From NCBI RefSeq assembly GCF_052324685.1, contig NW_027506875.1, positions 26,001 through 90,000 on the forward strand: a DNA stretch of 64,000 nucleotides, read 5' to 3'. Numbering within the stretch: the stretch's first letter is position 1; every line of letters starts with the position of its first letter. The notes below the pieces were generated by a model. The model was not told the DNA's origin. It did not search any database and saw only the letters and a list, made by a program, of their open reading frames with translations. Of the stretch, positions 22,680 through 36,302 are shown in pieces. Made by a program: the position numbers and the translations under genes. Source of the DNA: Brachyhypopomus gauderio (taxonomy: Eukaryota > Chordata > Actinopteri > Gymnotiformes > Hypopomidae).

Positions 22680-23224
22680 TGTTAGAGATCTTTTTACATA
22701 TACGTGTGTTAATCATGGCACTGAAGCCATCCTCGTGACTTCAGTAGGCCTCAGATGTGTGTGTGTTCTCTGGCCTCGGCTGAGGCCTAATCTGATGTTC
22801 CTCTGGTGTTCCTAAACTTACCTCGCTGGAAGACACCTAATCATCACTCGGACGGGACCACGGCGACAAAGAGTCTGTCATGCCATCACGTGGATGCTGA
22901 GCATGGAGGGGGCATGCAGGGGGAGAGGCTAAAATGTAGTTGTCAAATCAGTGTTAATTAGGTCATGCATTGTCCAATCACAGTTAGTTAATTACCTCGT
23001 GTTCACCTCGTGGACACCGTGTGTATTGATGATCAAGAGTATAAAAGATGAGAGTTCGCAGTGGGGAATTAGCGCTCTCTGCAACAGACACCTTGTGTGT
23101 GTGTAAATGAGATCTCTGGGTTAATCCATGTTATGTTAAAATAAATCATTGTACTTTATTATCATACCCAACTGCTTCTGACTTTTATTGTGCTCACCAT
23201 TTAAGGGTTTCAGAATTTCTAACA
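22680..23224 (+). mobile_element. Solo LTR (545 bp) inside the Harbinger element
   Basis: Runs from TGTTAGAGATC to TTTCTAACA. A TATA-like box (GTATAAAAGATG) lies at about 23039 and AATAAA at about 23141, in the right order for U3-R-U5. The U5 part is similar to the reverse complement of 58029-58100. No TSD was found, so boundaries rest on the TG/CA ends and internal signals. Confidence 0.55.
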
Positions 23225-23289
23225 CAAAGATTTTAATACTAATAAAAACTAATACTAATAATTTAATACTAATAAAAAACTAACAAAAA

Positions 23290-23885
23290 CTATTTGTTTG
23301 CATCTGCCTCTTGGCACTTTGCCTCATAAATAAACTGGTGTATTTTAAATTTTAATTCGTCCCTTTTCCTCTCTGGGAGTGTTTTAAAATTAGCCTGTAA
23401 GCTGCGGAAAAACATCTCATCAGGGTTCTCAATCGGAGGACCCTGATGAGATGTGCTACTCTGCACTGTCACAGTTTCTAGTGCTGCCAACAGTCTCTCC
23501 TCAAACGGTGAAATGTTTTTTTGCCGCGGTCTTTTTCGCAGCACTGAAGTTGGTGTAGCAGACAGAGCCGGTTCTGAAGTTGATGGAGTAGCTCCCTCAT
23601 CTGAAGAATCCTGCTCCTCTCTTCTTTCTTCCTTCACCTCCTCACACTGTCCCTGACTCTGATCTTCTTCTCCCTGACTATTCTGGGTCATGGGCTCCCC
23701 AACCCCTCCAGACATATTTCCACTGCCAGGCCTGCTTTCCATGAAGGGGTTGAGGAAGCCCATCATCCCCATGTAGCGCCAGGGGCGGGCGATGACTGCT
23801 CCACTCCTTTTTCTCTCTCTCTTCCTGGTCTTTTCCCTCCGGAACGTATCCCTCAAAATCTTCCACCTTTTCTTGCACTCCTCCA
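23290..23885 (-). pseudogene. Harbinger MADF-BESS protein, exon 2
   Basis: The exon follows TTCATTAAGTAG on the minus strand and reads VEECKKRWKILRDTFRRE, the C-terminal half of a MADF (Myb/SANT-like) DNA-binding domain. It ends with a BESS-type motif (MFFRSLQANFKTLPERKRDE). Between them is an acidic, Ser/Gln-rich linker. It joins exon 1 in phase to give a protein of about 241 residues. In Harbinger elements this protein helps the transposase enter the nucleus and bind the ends. The frame is intact, but the intron donor has been hit by Tc1. Confidence 0.8.
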
Positions 23886-24137
23886 CTACTTAATGAACAC
23901 AATATAAAAATTTATTTAAAATGAACCTTTGATTTATGTGATTAGCAAACACACACCATATAAGTTTTCTATTTAACAATATGACTATATGAATTTTATA
24001 ATAATAATAATAATGATGATGAATAATGATTCCACAATTTTAGAACATATTACTTCCAGTACACTAGCTATACATGCTAGCTATAATTTCCAGTTTCATA
24101 TGGCACTTAAAACCATGAAATAAGCTAATTAAACTTA

Positions 24138-25755
<1,618 letters not shown>

Positions 25756-25758
25756 TAC

Positions 25759-25888
25759 CTGGTACCCCGACCATTTCTGACACCTTTTGCCATGCTTCAT
25801 TTTTTTTTACGAGGTCCCTGTAAATAAACAGGGACACATCGTAAAGTGCGGGACATCCAGAGACTGCCACTATCAATCTCTCCTCCAT
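25759..25888 (-). pseudogene. Harbinger MADF-BESS protein, exon 1
   Basis: Reads from Met at 25888: MEERLIVAVSGCPALYDVSL through KVSEMVGVP, 43 codons plus one base, ending CCAG before GTA. This is the N-terminal half of the MADF domain. Removing the Tc1 and one TA restores CCAG|GTAAGTTT, a perfect donor, and the phase fits exon 2. With Tc1 present the donor reads GTACAG, a weaker match. The same exon start is retained in the miniature at 2261. Confidence 0.75.
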
Positions 25889-26115
25889 TTTGCAATCGGA
25901 ACAAATAATTAGTAGGAACCAGTCAGAGGTGCGGTTTTGGAGGAGGGTGCACACATGCTTTCTGATTGGTAGTCGCCGCCGCGCATCACTGCTCATTTGC
26001 ATAGAGTTGAGCCGAGCTGAACTTGTTCGCGTCGCTGGGTGTCGCTCACTCTCAATGAAAATGAATGACTTCCGGTCGCTGTGTCGCTCTCGTCGCTTTC
26101 GGTGTGAACGCACAG

Positions 26116-26569
26116 TTACACTTAAAACACACATCCTCCATTTGAAACACTGTGTGCCGTTTAAACATGCTCTTAAAACAGACATCCTCCATTTGAACAG
26201 TGTGTGCAGCAGTAGTGAACCGTAAACCATTAAACAGCTTTAGCCATGCAATGAACAATAACATGTGTACTAGATAACCTCTTAAGCAAAATAAGGTTCA
26301 CAGCTCCGTGTTCTTCGTTCCTAGCTGGCGTTAGCGTACCACCGCTAGCTAGTTTCGATTCATTCCTTTGATGCCCCTGTGTACTGCAGTTAGTTTTAAA
26401 ATCACACGTGTTCCTGCTGTTCACCTCAATAACATCACTGCCACTGATGACCAATCAGCTGGAGAAGGGGAGAACAAATTTGAATAACTGGGAATATATA
26501 TTTACCTTTTTAAGTAATTAACAGTCAGGGTGATTTACAGTGATGAATGGTGGTTCTGATTAAATTACC
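26116..26569. other. No gene seen
   Basis: 26125-26215 contains an imperfect direct duplication of about 50 bases (CATCCTCCATTTGAA core). The rest is unique. Confidence 0.45.
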
Positions 26570-27769
26570 AGCGCAGTAATTTTGTATTTGCTTGGACTTG
26601 GTCTGTGTCACCAATCAATTCTCTAATTCCACTAGAGTGTAGCAGTAACAATTTTATGAAATTCTTTAATGATAAGATTGATAAAATTAGGGAAAAAATT
26701 TGTAGTGCTATCTCAGAGCCTGTCAACATGCCAATGCACCTTGACAGCTGTCTGGTCAGCTCTGATGCCCTGTTAGAGTCCTTCTCCCCAATTGGTTGTG
26801 AGGAGCTTATTTCACTGGTGAAATCTGCTAAACCCTCCACATGCATACTAGATGCTGTACCAACCCATCTACTTAAAGAATTACTGCATAGCAATGTAGA
26901 ACTGTTGCTTACTATAATTAACTATTCTCTGGGCCTGGGCTACGTTCCCAGTTCATTTAAACTTGCAGTCATCAAGCCGCTAATTAAAAAACCTGGTCTT
27001 AACCCCCGGGAACTGTCCAACTATAGGCCAATTTCTAATCTGTCATTCATATCAAGTAGTTTCTTCACAACTGTCTTTCTTCTTACAGACAGAACATGTC
27101 AGAGTTATTTCAGTCTGGATTTAGAGCTCATCACAGCACTGAAACGGCACTGACTAAAGTACTGAATAATCTCTTAAAATCCTCTGATAAAGGACACATT
27201 TCTTTTCTCATGCTGCTAGACCTCAGTGCTGCTTTTGACACCATTGATCATAATATTCTACTTAATAGGCTGGAGACACTCATTGGCATAAGAGGTCAAG
27301 CACTTTCCTGGTTCAGATCCTACCTGACAGATCATTAACAATTTGTACTAGTAAATAACGAATGCTCAGAGCATTCTAAGGTAAAGTATGGTGTCCCACA
27401 AGGATCTGTACTGGGCCCCATATTATTCTGATTATCTATGCTACCACTGGGCACCATCATTCGTAGGCATGGTATTAGCTTCCATTGCTATGCAGATGAT
27501 ACTCAGTTGTATGTATCTTCTCATCCAGATGATATCACTACAACCCTCAAGATTGAGAACTGCGTCCAGGACATTAAAAACTGGATGGCGTCTAATTTTC
27601 TTCAACTAAATTCTGACAAGACTGAGGTGCTGATTCTTGGGCCTAAAGCTGCTAGAAGCAGTTAGGCTGATATTCCCCTTAACCTAGATGGTTTTTCAGT
27701 AACACCTAAATCTATTGCAAAAAGTTTAGGTGTATTATCATTATTGATTCAGATCTTTCATTTGACGGT
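26570..27769 (+). pseudogene. L2-type LINE reverse transcriptase relic
   Basis: Broken reading frames carry RT motifs in order: [51 protein letters not shown] (motif A), YGVPQGSVLGP (motif B) and [11 protein letters not shown] (motif C), followed by NSDKTEVLILGP. Stops and frameshifts occur near 27050, 27338, 27430 and 27665. The endonuclease and the 3' end are missing. It is a relative of the intact element at 28234-32960 and is cut at 27770 by an LTR end. Confidence 0.85.
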
Positions 27770-28000
27770 GTAACGGAGCTCTCGTCCGTTCCATGTAGCA
27801 AAACATTATAATGAACCACGAGACAACCTCAGTTTTAAAGACTCTTTTATTGAAACCCACAGGACTGCATTTGGACCTGGTCAGAACACAGGAAGAGAAT
27901 AAACAGTTGTGATTATCTGGCACTATTCAGGGTGGCCAACTGATAGTGTAGAATATTACAACAATTCCATGCATTTTTAACAGTTTATTGTGTGTTTTGA
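27770..28000 (-). mobile_element. LTR-like end (minus orientation)
   Basis: The minus strand reads an AATAAAAGAGTC signal and ends CGAGAGCTCCGTTACA, like other GTTACA-ending LTRs here. It interrupts the L2 relic at 27770. Its other end was not found. Downstream at 28012 the minus strand has a strong donor (CAAACAG|GTAAGT) behind a short open frame (27980-28109), function unknown. Confidence 0.4.
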
Positions 28001-28927
28001 AGTCGTGCAACTTACCTGTTTGTCCCAGCATGTTCATAGCCTCTTGCAGGTCAAAGGACCTGAGCCCAGGGGTTTGTAGTCTGAGGTTGTTACAGGTGGA
28101 ACGTTCCATCTCGGAAGTTTGAGCCGGGGGAGAGGACCTGCTTTGAGGGTTCTAGTTCTAAAAGGTTATTGCAGCATGAATGTTTTATTATAAAATGTTT
28201 TATATGCATATTAAAATATTGCTTATATAATAAAATCAATCAATCAATCAATCAAATTTTATTTATATAGCGCTTTTTACAACAGTTGTTGTCACAAAGC
28301 AGCTTTACAAGTGCCGAGTCCTAGCCCCCAGTGAGCAAGCCAAGGGCGACAGTGGCAAGGAAAAACTCCCTAGTTTTTTGCATGAGGAAGAAACCTTGAG
28401 AGGAACCAAGACTCAGGGGGGGAACCCATCCTCCTCTGGCCGACACCGGTCACCATGACAACAACAACAACAATTTAGACAGAAAGAAGAGAAAGAAAAT
28501 GAAAAATATGTAATAATGTCCATCATGATGTATGCATCCGGTTAGGCAGGAGGTGGCTGGCTCAGGATGGATCGCTGGTCTCCTCATCTCATTATTCCTC
28601 AAACAGGCGGGCAGCCATGTGGAGAAATGAAACAGGGAAAATTAGCTCTGTATGAGGACATATACAGGACAGGTAAAATTATAAACATTTCCGGAGTGTG
28701 GCAGCAACTCCGGCATTTAGTTAAATTATTACAGCCTAGCTAAAAAGGCAGAACCAGAAGGTAACATAGGCTTGGGGGTATTCTGAGACAATGGCATCCG
28801 TCCACTGCACTGTCAACAAACTTGAGTGACCACGAGCAGTGACAGGACGACAGCACCAGCGCCCCAGTCTACCATAAAACCCTTTGTCTATGAACCCCTG
28901 GATCTGTACTTTTATCTAAGGGGGATA

Positions 28928-31891
28928 TTAATTATCAAACGCTAAACTAAATAAGTTGGTTTTCAACCTAGACTTAAAGATTGTGACTGTGTCTGAGTCC
29001 CGGACGCATTTAGGAAGATTATTCCAAAGCTGGGGGGCCTTACAAGAAAAGGCTCTTCCCCCTGCTGTTACCTTATTAATTTTTGGAACTAATAAAAGAC
29101 CAGCACCCTGTGATCTTAGTGGGCGTGGGGGTTCGTAATAGGAAATAAGTTCCTGAAGGTACTCAGGAGCAAGCCCGTGCAATGCTTTATAAGTTAATAA
29201 AAGAATTTTAAAGTCAATACGGAATTTAACTGGGAGCCAATGCAGGGCTGATAGGACTGGACTGATATGCTGAAATTTTCTAGTTCTGGTCAGAACCCTG
29301 GCTGCGGCATTTTGAACTATTTGAAGTTTATTTAGATTCCTATTTGAACATCCTGACAGTAGTGCATTGCAGTAGTCTAATCTAGAGCTAACAAAGGCGT
29401 GCACCAATTTTTCTGCATCATCCTGTGATAATGCATTTCTTAATTTAGCAATGTTACGGAGATGTAGAAAAGCTATCCTAGTAGTATTATCTATGTATTT
29501 ATCAAATGATAGGTCAGAGTCGAGTATGACGCCTAGGTTTTTGGCTACTGTGCCAGGTGTAATGGGGTAGCCTGCGAGATTAAGCATTAGATCTGGAATT
29601 TTCTGTTTTGAGGCCTTAGGGCCCAGAAGAAGAACTTCTGTTTTGTCCTCATTAAGTTGGAGGAAGTTTAGAGACATCCAGCATTTAATATCTTTTACAC
29701 AGGCCTCAATTTTTCTTAAACTGAGTTTGTCATCAGGTTTGGCTGATATGTAAAGTTGAGTGTCATCTGCATAGCAGTGAAAATTGACACCATGTTTGTT
29801 TATAACTGTGCCCAATGGTAGCATATATAATGTAAATAATAGTGGTCCTAGAATGGAGCCTTGCGGGATCCCATATTTAACTTTTGTACGTTTGGATGGA
29901 ATATTATTGAGCTCTACAAACTGATAGCGATTTGTTAAGTAAGAATGAAACCATGAAAGGGCTGTGCCAGAGACTCCAACCCAGCGTTCTAACCTTTCTA
30001 GCAAGATCCTATGATCAATTGTGTCGAAAGCTGCACTAAGATCAAGAAGCACTAACAGCGATACATAACCTTGATCTGAAGCAAGGAGGAGGTCATTTGT
30101 TACTTTAACTAATGCTGTTTCAGTACTGTGATGGGGCCTAAAACCAGATTGGAACTTTTCAAATATGTGATGCCTATGCAGATATAGGCATAATTGCTGG
30201 GCAACAGCTTTTTCTATGATCTTAGATATAAATGATGTGTTTGAAATGGGTCTATAATTAGATAGTACAGTAGGATCAAGATTTGGTTTCTTAATCAGAG
30301 GTTTAATAACTGCTAATTTACATGATTTGGGCATGTGACCTATTGTAATGGATGAGTTAACTATAGTTAGAAGAGGTTCAGTTACCGCTGGTAATACCTC
30401 TTTTAATAACTTTGATGGAACCGAGTCTAGTGTGCAGGTAGCACAATTTAAGGAAGAAATTATTTTCTCTAATTCTGATTGTGGGAGTGGATGAAAAGCA
30501 TCAAGTTTTTCTCCCAGTATGCGATTTAAATCGATGTCAACCAAACCAGATGACATACCAGTTGTATTACTAATAAAAGGTTTTATATTTTGTCTGATAT
30601 TCTCTATTTTATTATCAAAAAAATCTATAAATACATTACTAGTGAGGTTTACTGGAATCTGAGGTTCTGCGCCTGCTTGATTTTTTGTAAGTTTGGAAAT
30701 AGCATTAAAAAGAAATCTAGGATTGTTTTTATTTTTCTCTATCAGTGAGGCTAGGTATGCTGAGCGTGCTTTAGCGAGTGCCCGTTTGTAGTCAATGATG
30801 CTATCCTTCCAGGCACAGTAGAATACTTCCAACTTAGTAGATCGCCATTTACGCTCTAATTTACGTGCTATTTGTTTTAAGTTTCTAGTTTGGTCAGTGT
30901 ACCACGGAGCGAGTTTTTTAGATCTAGTCTTTTTATATTTGAGTGGAGCTACTATATCTAGAGCTGATCTGCAGGTATTCTCTATGCAGTTGGTTAGACT
31001 GTCTAACTCTCCTGGATAGGATGGCGAGTGGGCTAGAGCAGTTAAATCAGGGAGGGCTTCAATAAACTGTGTTGATGTTAATGAATTTATCGAGCGCTTC
31101 ATACACTGCCGAGGAGACGGGCGGGTATTTATGTTAAGATGAATCTCAAATTTGACTAAATAGTGATCAGAGATAGCTACGGTTTGCGGGAGTATATTTA
31201 TATTATCTACGTCAATACCCAACGTTAAGATTAAATCTAGGGTATGATTTTGATAGTGTGTGGGTCCTACAACGTTTTGTGTAATGCCAACAGAGTTCAA
31301 TATAGAAGTAAAAGCCCTTGTCAGTGGATCCTCCGCATTATCAAAATGTATGTTAAAGTCTCCTACCATTATTATTTTGTCACTACTAACTGCTAAATTT
31401 GCTGTAAAATCTGTGAAATCTTTTAAGAAATCTGAGTAAGGCCCTGGTGGTCTATATACATTTGTTAGGGAAAATGAACTTTTATTTTCAGATGGACTAG
31501 TTACATTAATAGACAGCATCTCAAATGAATTAAAGATATCCAAGTATTTCTGATGAATTTCTAAACAATCACGATATATTATACATATTCCTCCTCCTCT
31601 GCCTGACAATCTAGGTTTATGTATATAACTATATCCCACAGGAGTGGCTTCGTTTAGAGATAAATAGTCACCAGATTGAATCCACGTTTCAGTTAGACAT
31701 AAAATATCAATTTTCTGGTCAGTTATAAGTTCATTCATAAAAACTGCTTTAGAGTTGAGTGATCGAATATTAATTAATCCAATTTTCAGATCGGTCATAT
31801 AGGTAATAATTGGATGTGAAGTTTGAATATTAGTTAAAAACTTAGGACAGACTATTTTCTTATGATTTAATTTAACCCGGGGCACAGACAC
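28928..31891 (-). CDS. LINE ORF2: APE endonuclease and reverse transcriptase
   Basis: 987 residues. The N-terminal apurinic-type endonuclease runs from [15 protein letters not shown] through LCLTETW (catalytic Glu), VGDFNIHFD and [10 protein letters not shown] (catalytic Asp-His), about residues 30-255. The RT has [26 protein letters not shown] (motif A), [13 protein letters not shown] (motif B) and [13 protein letters not shown] (YADD catalytic site), followed by the thumb. The C-terminus ([20 protein letters not shown]) is typical for L2-type elements. It nicks target DNA and copies its RNA by target-primed reverse transcription. No stop codons or missing catalytic residues. Confidence 0.95.
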   Translation of the reverse strand: MSVPRVKLNHKKIVCPKFLTNIQTSHPIITYMTDLKIGLINIRSLNSKAVFMNELITDQKIDILCLTETWIQSGDYLSLNEATPVGYSYIHKPRLSGRGGGICIIYRDCLEIHQKYLDIFNSFEMLSINVTSPSENKSSFSLTNVYRPPGPYSDFLKDFTDFTANLAVSSDKIIMVGDFNIHFDNAEDPLTRAFTSILNSVGITQNVVGPTHYQNHTLDLILTLGIDVDNINILPQTVAISDHYLVKFEIHLNINTRPSPRQCMKRSINSLTSTQFIEALPDLTALAHSPSYPGELDSLTNCIENTCRSALDIVAPLKYKKTRSKKLAPWYTDQTRNLKQIARKLERKWRSTKLEVFYCAWKDSIIDYKRALAKARSAYLASLIEKNKNNPRFLFNAISKLTKNQAGAEPQIPVNLTSNVFIDFFDNKIENIRQNIKPFISNTTGMSSGLVDIDLNRILGEKLDAFHPLPQSELEKIISSLNCATCTLDSVPSKLLKEVLPAVTEPLLTIVNSSITIGHMPKSCKLAVIKPLIKKPNLDPTVLSNYRPISNTSFISKIIEKAVAQQLCLYLHRHHIFEKFQSGFRPHHSTETALVKVTNDLLLASDQGYVSLLVLLDLSAAFDTIDHRILLERLERWVGVSGTALSWFHSYLTNRYQFVELNNIPSKRTKVKYGIPQGSILGPLLFTLYMLPLGTVINKHGVNFHCYADDTQLYISAKPDDKLSLRKIEACVKDIKCWMSLNFLQLNEDKTEVLLLGPKASKQKIPDLMLNLAGYPITPGTVAKNLGVILDSDLSFDKYIDNTTRIAFLHLRNIAKLRNALSQDDAEKLVHAFVSSRLDYCNALLSGCSNRNLNKLQIVQNAAARVLTRTRKFQHISPVLSALHWLPVKFRIDFKILLLTYKALHGLAPEYLQELISYYEPPRPLRSQGAGLLLVPKINKVTAGGRAFSCKAPQLWNNLPKCVRDSDTVTIFKSRLKTNLFSLAFDN

Positions 31892-31987
31892 AGTCTCAAT
31901 CCTATGGGATCTTGGTGACGCCTCTAAGCAGCTCGCAGACAGACGGTTTAGCCCGTTAGTCTGCGGCCTGGTCGCGACTCTGGTTAG

Positions 31988-32944
31988 TCAGCAGCTCCTA
32001 GTACTACACTGCCCACTAACTAAAAGACTACGGGCTATGCTGCAAGATAACAGGGCAGCGCCATCCCGGGTGGGGTGGACACCGTCCCTGCCTAAAAGAC
32101 CAGGCTTGCCCTCGAAATCTTTCCAATTATCAATAAAGCCCACTTGATTTTCGGAGCACCACTTGGACATCCAGCGGTTTAGCGACGTGAGCCTGCTGTA
32201 CTGCTCATCACCGCGCCGCATTGGGATGGGGCCAGAGCAGATTACGGCATCGGACATCGTCTGGGCTAATTTAACCACCTCTTTAACATTAGCCTTAGTC
32301 ACCTCTGACTGCCGCAGACGTATATCGTTGGCCCCTACATGTATAACTATCCTAGAGAATCGTTTATGGGCTAACAGTCTAAGGTTGCCACTAATGTCCG
32401 GCGCTCTGGCTCCCGGTAAACAGCTGACTGTAACCGCTGGTGCCCCTACAGGAATAGCGACTTTCACGTGTCGGACTATAGAGTCTCCTATGACCAGAGT
32501 CTCCTCAGCGGGTGTAACACTGAGCGGGGCAAACCTGTTGGACACGTGAACCGGGGAGTGGTGCTCTGGTGGGCTAGCGCTGGCGTTAGCGGTAGCTGCA
32601 GCCCTCGCTCTCCGACTACGCCGCCGAGACGTCACCCATTCGCCCCGCTGTGAGGGCTCTATCGCCGGAGTCGCGGAGGCGCTAGTTCTCCCTGGCGCGT
32701 CCACACCTACTACAGACCCTGTCCCTGTCTCTCTATCCCTCAATAATGAGTGGACGCGGCGCTCTAAACTTTCCACTTTCGCCACAAGAGAAGTAACTAA
32801 CTGGCACCTCTCACAAATACTATCACTATTACTATCAGTGGCGAAAGGGTCTAGACTAAACATGCCACACTCCGAACAAGGAAACAAACCAACACCAGCC
32901 ATGAATAAATCAAAACACTTACCGTGTCTAGCCGATTTATACAA
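31988..32944 (-). CDS. LINE ORF1 with SGNH/esterase-like domain
   Basis: 318 residues. Near the N-terminus two Cys pairs (CSECGMF and CERCQ) suggest a small zinc-binding unit, followed by a short coiled coil (LVAKVESLERRVHSLLRD) and an Arg-rich stretch (SRRRSRRARAA). The C-terminal half is an SGNH hydrolase: GDS block (LVIGDSIVRHV), GxND block (VGANDIRL) and the Asp-x-x-His block (DGVHPT). CR1/L2-type LINEs are known to carry such an ORF1. It should bind the element RNA. The ORF is intact. Confidence 0.9.
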   Translation of the reverse strand: MYKSARHGKCFDLFMAGVGLFPCSECGMFSLDPFATDSNSDSICERCQLVTSLVAKVESLERRVHSLLRDRETGTGSVVGVDAPGRTSASATPAIEPSQRGEWVTSRRRSRRARAAATANASASPPEHHSPVHVSNRFAPLSVTPAEETLVIGDSIVRHVKVAIPVGAPAVTVSCLPGARAPDISGNLRLLAHKRFSRIVIHVGANDIRLRQSEVTKANVKEVVKLAQTMSDAVICSGPIPMRRGDEQYSRLTSLNRWMSKWCSENQVGFIDNWKDFEGKPGLLGRDGVHPTRDGAALLSCSIARSLLVSGQCSTRSC

Positions 32945-32960
32945 ACTTACGCTAGCTGAT

Positions 32961-33469
32961 TTTTAGAAGCAGAAAGTTGATCAGCGGCCGGAATATTCAG
33001 CTGCCCGTCTTGACGGTGGAAGTACTATCTGTAAAAAATTATTGTTCGAATGAAAGGTCATGGAAAGGTTTGATTTAAGATAAAATAGAAGGTAATCAGC
33101 CCCGTCGACAGGGGGGGACAACCGGGTCTGTTGTCCCGGGCCCCAGGGCCAGGGGGGCCCATCAAAGAGCTCAGCAATTTATTTTTTATTTAAAGTCTAT
33201 AATTTTAAATATAATCTTGAAATCTTTCATTAATATAAAATTCTGTACTCAAAATAAGCTCAATGGCTAAAATATATATGTTTTTTACCTATCTGCAAAA
33301 ACATACCTATTAAGTGCATACACCCCTGCCTCCCACTGAAAAATGGTTTGATCCAGCACCGACTGTAGCCGGCTGGTACCTGCCCAACAGCGGGAAATGT
33401 GGTGGATAATTAAAGTAAATACAGAAATCTGGAGCGCAGAAAAGAAAGGTAAAACATTTACCTGACGAA
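32961..33469. other. No gene seen; G/C-rich repeat end
   Basis: 33110-33170 (AGGGGGGGACAACCGGG and CCCGGGCCCCAGGG) looks like the end of a hAT-type repeat, but no paired end or TSD was found. Confidence 0.35.
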
Positions 33470-34005
33470 TTTTAATGTTGCATTGTGTTCCAGGTTTGAA
33501 AAGTGCTGGAATATAGGCTAAAGTACTTGAAATCGCTTGAAATTGTAACTACTTAGTTTCACAACAAATATCTGTCTGACTGAACAGTTCTCTTGTATTA
33601 CGTTAACAAATACGAGCCTCTTGTAATTCCAGGACGAAACACGAGAGAACGTGAAAATGTTAAGATTGGACGTTTTGAAAATAAACCACCATTAAATAAT
33701 GTCATAAAAAGTGAATTATTTTGAATCATTTCGACTATATGTATAAATATTTAACTTGATTAAGTTTAACGTGCTGGGAAATATTGAAATGGACCTTGAA
33801 AGTGATGTACAAGTGCTTTAATTCCACCTTGTATAGGTGTATGAAACCTGCAAACATGACTTTGTTCATTGCGCTGAGGCACGGCGCGCGTGAAGTTACA
33901 AAATTCGAGAGGTGCACGACCTCGCGAATCGACAGCGTGTGAGGCCCTCGCGCACGGGTGGTGCCACTGCGATTACGTAATTTTCGCCGCCCGAACCCTC
34001 ACCTG
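33470..34005 (-). repeat. Dispersed repeat related to 8340-9300
   Basis: The reverse complement matches the nested hAT interior: one copy of the 215-bp unit (33690-33880), the CGAGAGGTGCACGACCTCG segment and the AACAAATACGAGCCTCTTGT segment. The start of the same family is also found at 63840-64000. The sequence encodes nothing recognisable. Confidence 0.65.
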
Positions 34006-34355
34006 CGGGCGTGCCGGTCAGTGGTGGAAGCCAAGACCAAATGTTTGTTAAAGGCAGAACTCTGATAGAAGAGGGAGAGAGCTGACTGGAAAGGCAGACG
34101 AGTGAGAGCCGGGTTGCTATGTGTGGATGGAGGAGATAAGTTTATGTTAACTTGTTTTTTTTTGTTTTGATTTTTGTGCATTCTTTATTACTGTTTGTGG
34201 AATCCACGGCACTCTACACGGTGGACTAAATAAATATGGTATGGTGGAACTTCCGGTGCTGTTTTTTCAGTTTTTGCAAACGCCGTTCGGCTATCCTACA
34301 ACATCTTGGTGTCAGAAGTGGTCCAGGCCTCAGCTGAGAAAAGCAGGAAGATAAT

Positions 34356-35069
34356 ATGCCACCCAAGTCCAAGCAAGACAGAGGAGCGGCAGAAACACTG
34401 GAGCTGGAACAAGCAAGGGTGCAGAGCTCTTCAGAAAACCAAGCAACAGATGAAATGCAGGACTCCAGGCAAGGAGAGGCAGTAGCAAGACCAACAACCT
34501 CAACGGAGGGGATGATTGCAGAACTGGCAAGCATGGTAAAAGTGCTGGTTCAGTCCCAGGCGACAAGGGATGAAAGAATGTCACAGGTGGAGGCAAGGCA
34601 GGAGCAGTGGTGGTGAAGTGTCCAGCACCAGTTCCAGCAGCTCCAGGGTCACGTGGAGGGGAGCATCCCAGCGTTTAGTGAGCGAGGAAGCGAGGTGGTC
34701 AGTAGTGGAGCAGTTTCACCTCTGAGAATGCCACAAGTGGGGGACTTCAAAGAGCCAAAACTCCACCCATTGACTGAAGGTGACTATGTGGAACATGTTT
34801 TAACAACGTTTGAAAGAACTGCATGTCACTGGTCAAGAGAGAATTGGGCCATACGTCTGGTACCCCTGCTGACGGGTAAGGCTCGCAGTGCCTATGTGGC
34901 AATGGATATTAATCATACAAGTGACTATAAGAAAGTCAAGGAGGTGATTTTAAAGAAATATGAGATCAGTGCAGAGACTTACAGGCAAAGGTTCCGAGGG
35001 CTATATCTCCGCACGGAAAAGCACCAGGGGAAACCGCTTCAGCCAGTGGAGTCCAGGACCTCCAAGTAA
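34356..35069 (+). pseudogene. Gypsy gag (SCAN-like), interrupted
   Basis: A Gln/Glu-rich N-terminal part (34356-34616) ends at an in-frame TGA. The same frame continues through LRMPQVGDFKEPKLHPLTEG and a helical region ending TYRQRFRGLYL, resembling SCAN-like capsid domains of Gypsy gag proteins. A frameshift near 35040 separates it from the zinc knuckle. It is not functional as it stands. Confidence 0.7.
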
Positions 35070-35952
35070 GACTTTTGGGGATGGTGGGGTTAATGGTCAT
35101 GCCCGTGGTAAAAGTAATGCATTTAGCAGGCAGCCAGATAAGTCCAGTAAACAGGAGGTGAAATGTTATTACTGTGGAGAAAAGGGGCACACTAAGCCAT
35201 ACTGTCAGGCTAGGAAAGCTAAAAACATTGCTATGTGCTATGTTCCTAGACCACACTTGCCACACTCTGCTCAGGTGATACCAGAGAATGTGGTTCAAGT
35301 CCTGGTTAATGGGCAGGCAGCTCCGGCCCTAGTAGATACAGGAAACACACAAACGTTGGTCTTAGAGAGCCTAGTTCCTGAGGCAGAAGGGAGTGAGCAG
35401 GTACCAGTTAAAGTTTGTTGTGTACATGGGGATGTTAAAGTCTACAACACACTGGAGGTTTTTCCAACAGTCAGTGGTCAAACTTTTCTCTTGCCAGTTG
35501 CACTAGCTTCCAATTTACCGCATCCGGTGGTGTTAGGCCAGGACCTGCCCATTTTGGGTGATTTGATTTCTCAGGTAAAAATGTGTAATGTATTAACACG
35601 AGCTCAGGGTATTAAGGACAGCTGGAGAGAGTTGCCTTCTGCGGATTCTGTGATTGAAAGTGAGCCAGTAAAAGTCCATAAGTCCAGAAGAGAGAGGCGC
35701 AGAGAAAAAGTCAGGGGCACTGAATTGAGTGGTGAGGATGTTTTGTCAGCATCTCCTGTCACTATGGATATGCAGATTCCAGAAGACATAGTTCAGTTGC
35801 AGAAAGCATCAGAGGCTGATGAAGTGAGGCAAGGAAAGCCACAGGTTTTAGCGGATGAGAAGTATGTTGTGAAAAAGGGCATTCTGTACCAAGTAAAGGG
35901 CGGGGTTGAGTCCTTAGCTGTGCCGGTATCTCTCAGACGTACAAAACATTAG
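35070..35952 (+). pseudogene. Gypsy zinc knuckle and protease, truncated polyprotein
   Basis: A CCHC knuckle (CYYCGEKGHTKPYC) is followed by an aspartic protease with the DTG catalytic triplet (APALVDTGNTQTLVLE). The frame then runs through a Lys/Arg-rich stretch into what should be the region before integrase (KYVVKKGILYQVKGG) and stops at 35952. The reverse transcriptase is absent. Confidence 0.75.
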
Positions 35953-36302
35953 CAAGAATTGGCAGCCGGTTTAGTTGGCCATTATTATATACAGATGTGA
36001 GTGAGTTCTGTAAAACCTGTCCAGAGTGCCAGCTTACCTCTGGGAGAGGGATTGCCCATGCTAAGTTGCAAAATCTTCCAGTAATTGATACACCATTTGA
36101 AAGATCAGGGCACCAATTTTCTCTCTGAACTTCTTAAACAGGTCTATCAGTTGCTGGGTATTAAGGGCATTAAGACCACACCATACCACCCTCAAACAGA
36201 CGGTTTAGTGGAGAGATTTAACCGAACTCTAAAGACTATGCTTCATAGGTTCATTTCTCAGTCTGGAAAAGACTGGGACCAGTGGTTGCCATATCTGCTG
36301 TT
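35953..36302 (+). pseudogene. Gypsy integrase fragment
   Basis: Pieces of the integrase: a Cys pair from the zinc-binding region (CKTCPECQL reading near 36015) and, in another frame, the core with DQGTNFLS (Asp) and YHPQTDGLVERFNRT (catalytic Glu). The segment with the first Asp is deleted. The junction with Tc1 sequence is at 36302/36303. Confidence 0.75.

Larger units (their letters stand above)
28234..32960 (-). mobile_element. L2-type LINE with both ORFs intact
   Basis: On the minus strand the order is ORF1 (32944 to 31988), a 96-base gap, ORF2 (31891 to 28928), and about 690 bases of 3' UTR ending in a (GATT)n tail at 28234-28256. The UTR includes the fish-typical AAGAAACCTTGAGAGGAACC and TTTATATAGCGCTTTTTACA stretches. 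The 5' end is not sharply defined and I did not find a TSD. Both ORFs lack stops, so this may be a young copy. Confidence 0.85.
34022..36302 (+). mobile_element. Gypsy-type retrotransposon relic lacking reverse transcriptase
   Basis: A candidate 5' LTR (34022-34303, with AAATAAATA near 34228) is followed by a primer-binding-like site TGGTGTCAGAAGTGG (34307-34321). Then come gag, a zinc knuckle, protease and the end of the integrase. RT and RNase H are missing between about 35850 and 35990. No 3' LTR is seen; a Tc1 fragment starts at 36303. Confidence 0.75.

Noticed and set aside
32163..32653. Plus-strand frames opposite LINE ORF1
   Set aside because: ORF1 on the minus strand has clear domains; these are GC-rich shadows.
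34226..34596. Leu/Ser/Pro-rich minus-strand frames
   Set aside because: Antisense shadows of the Gypsy gag region.
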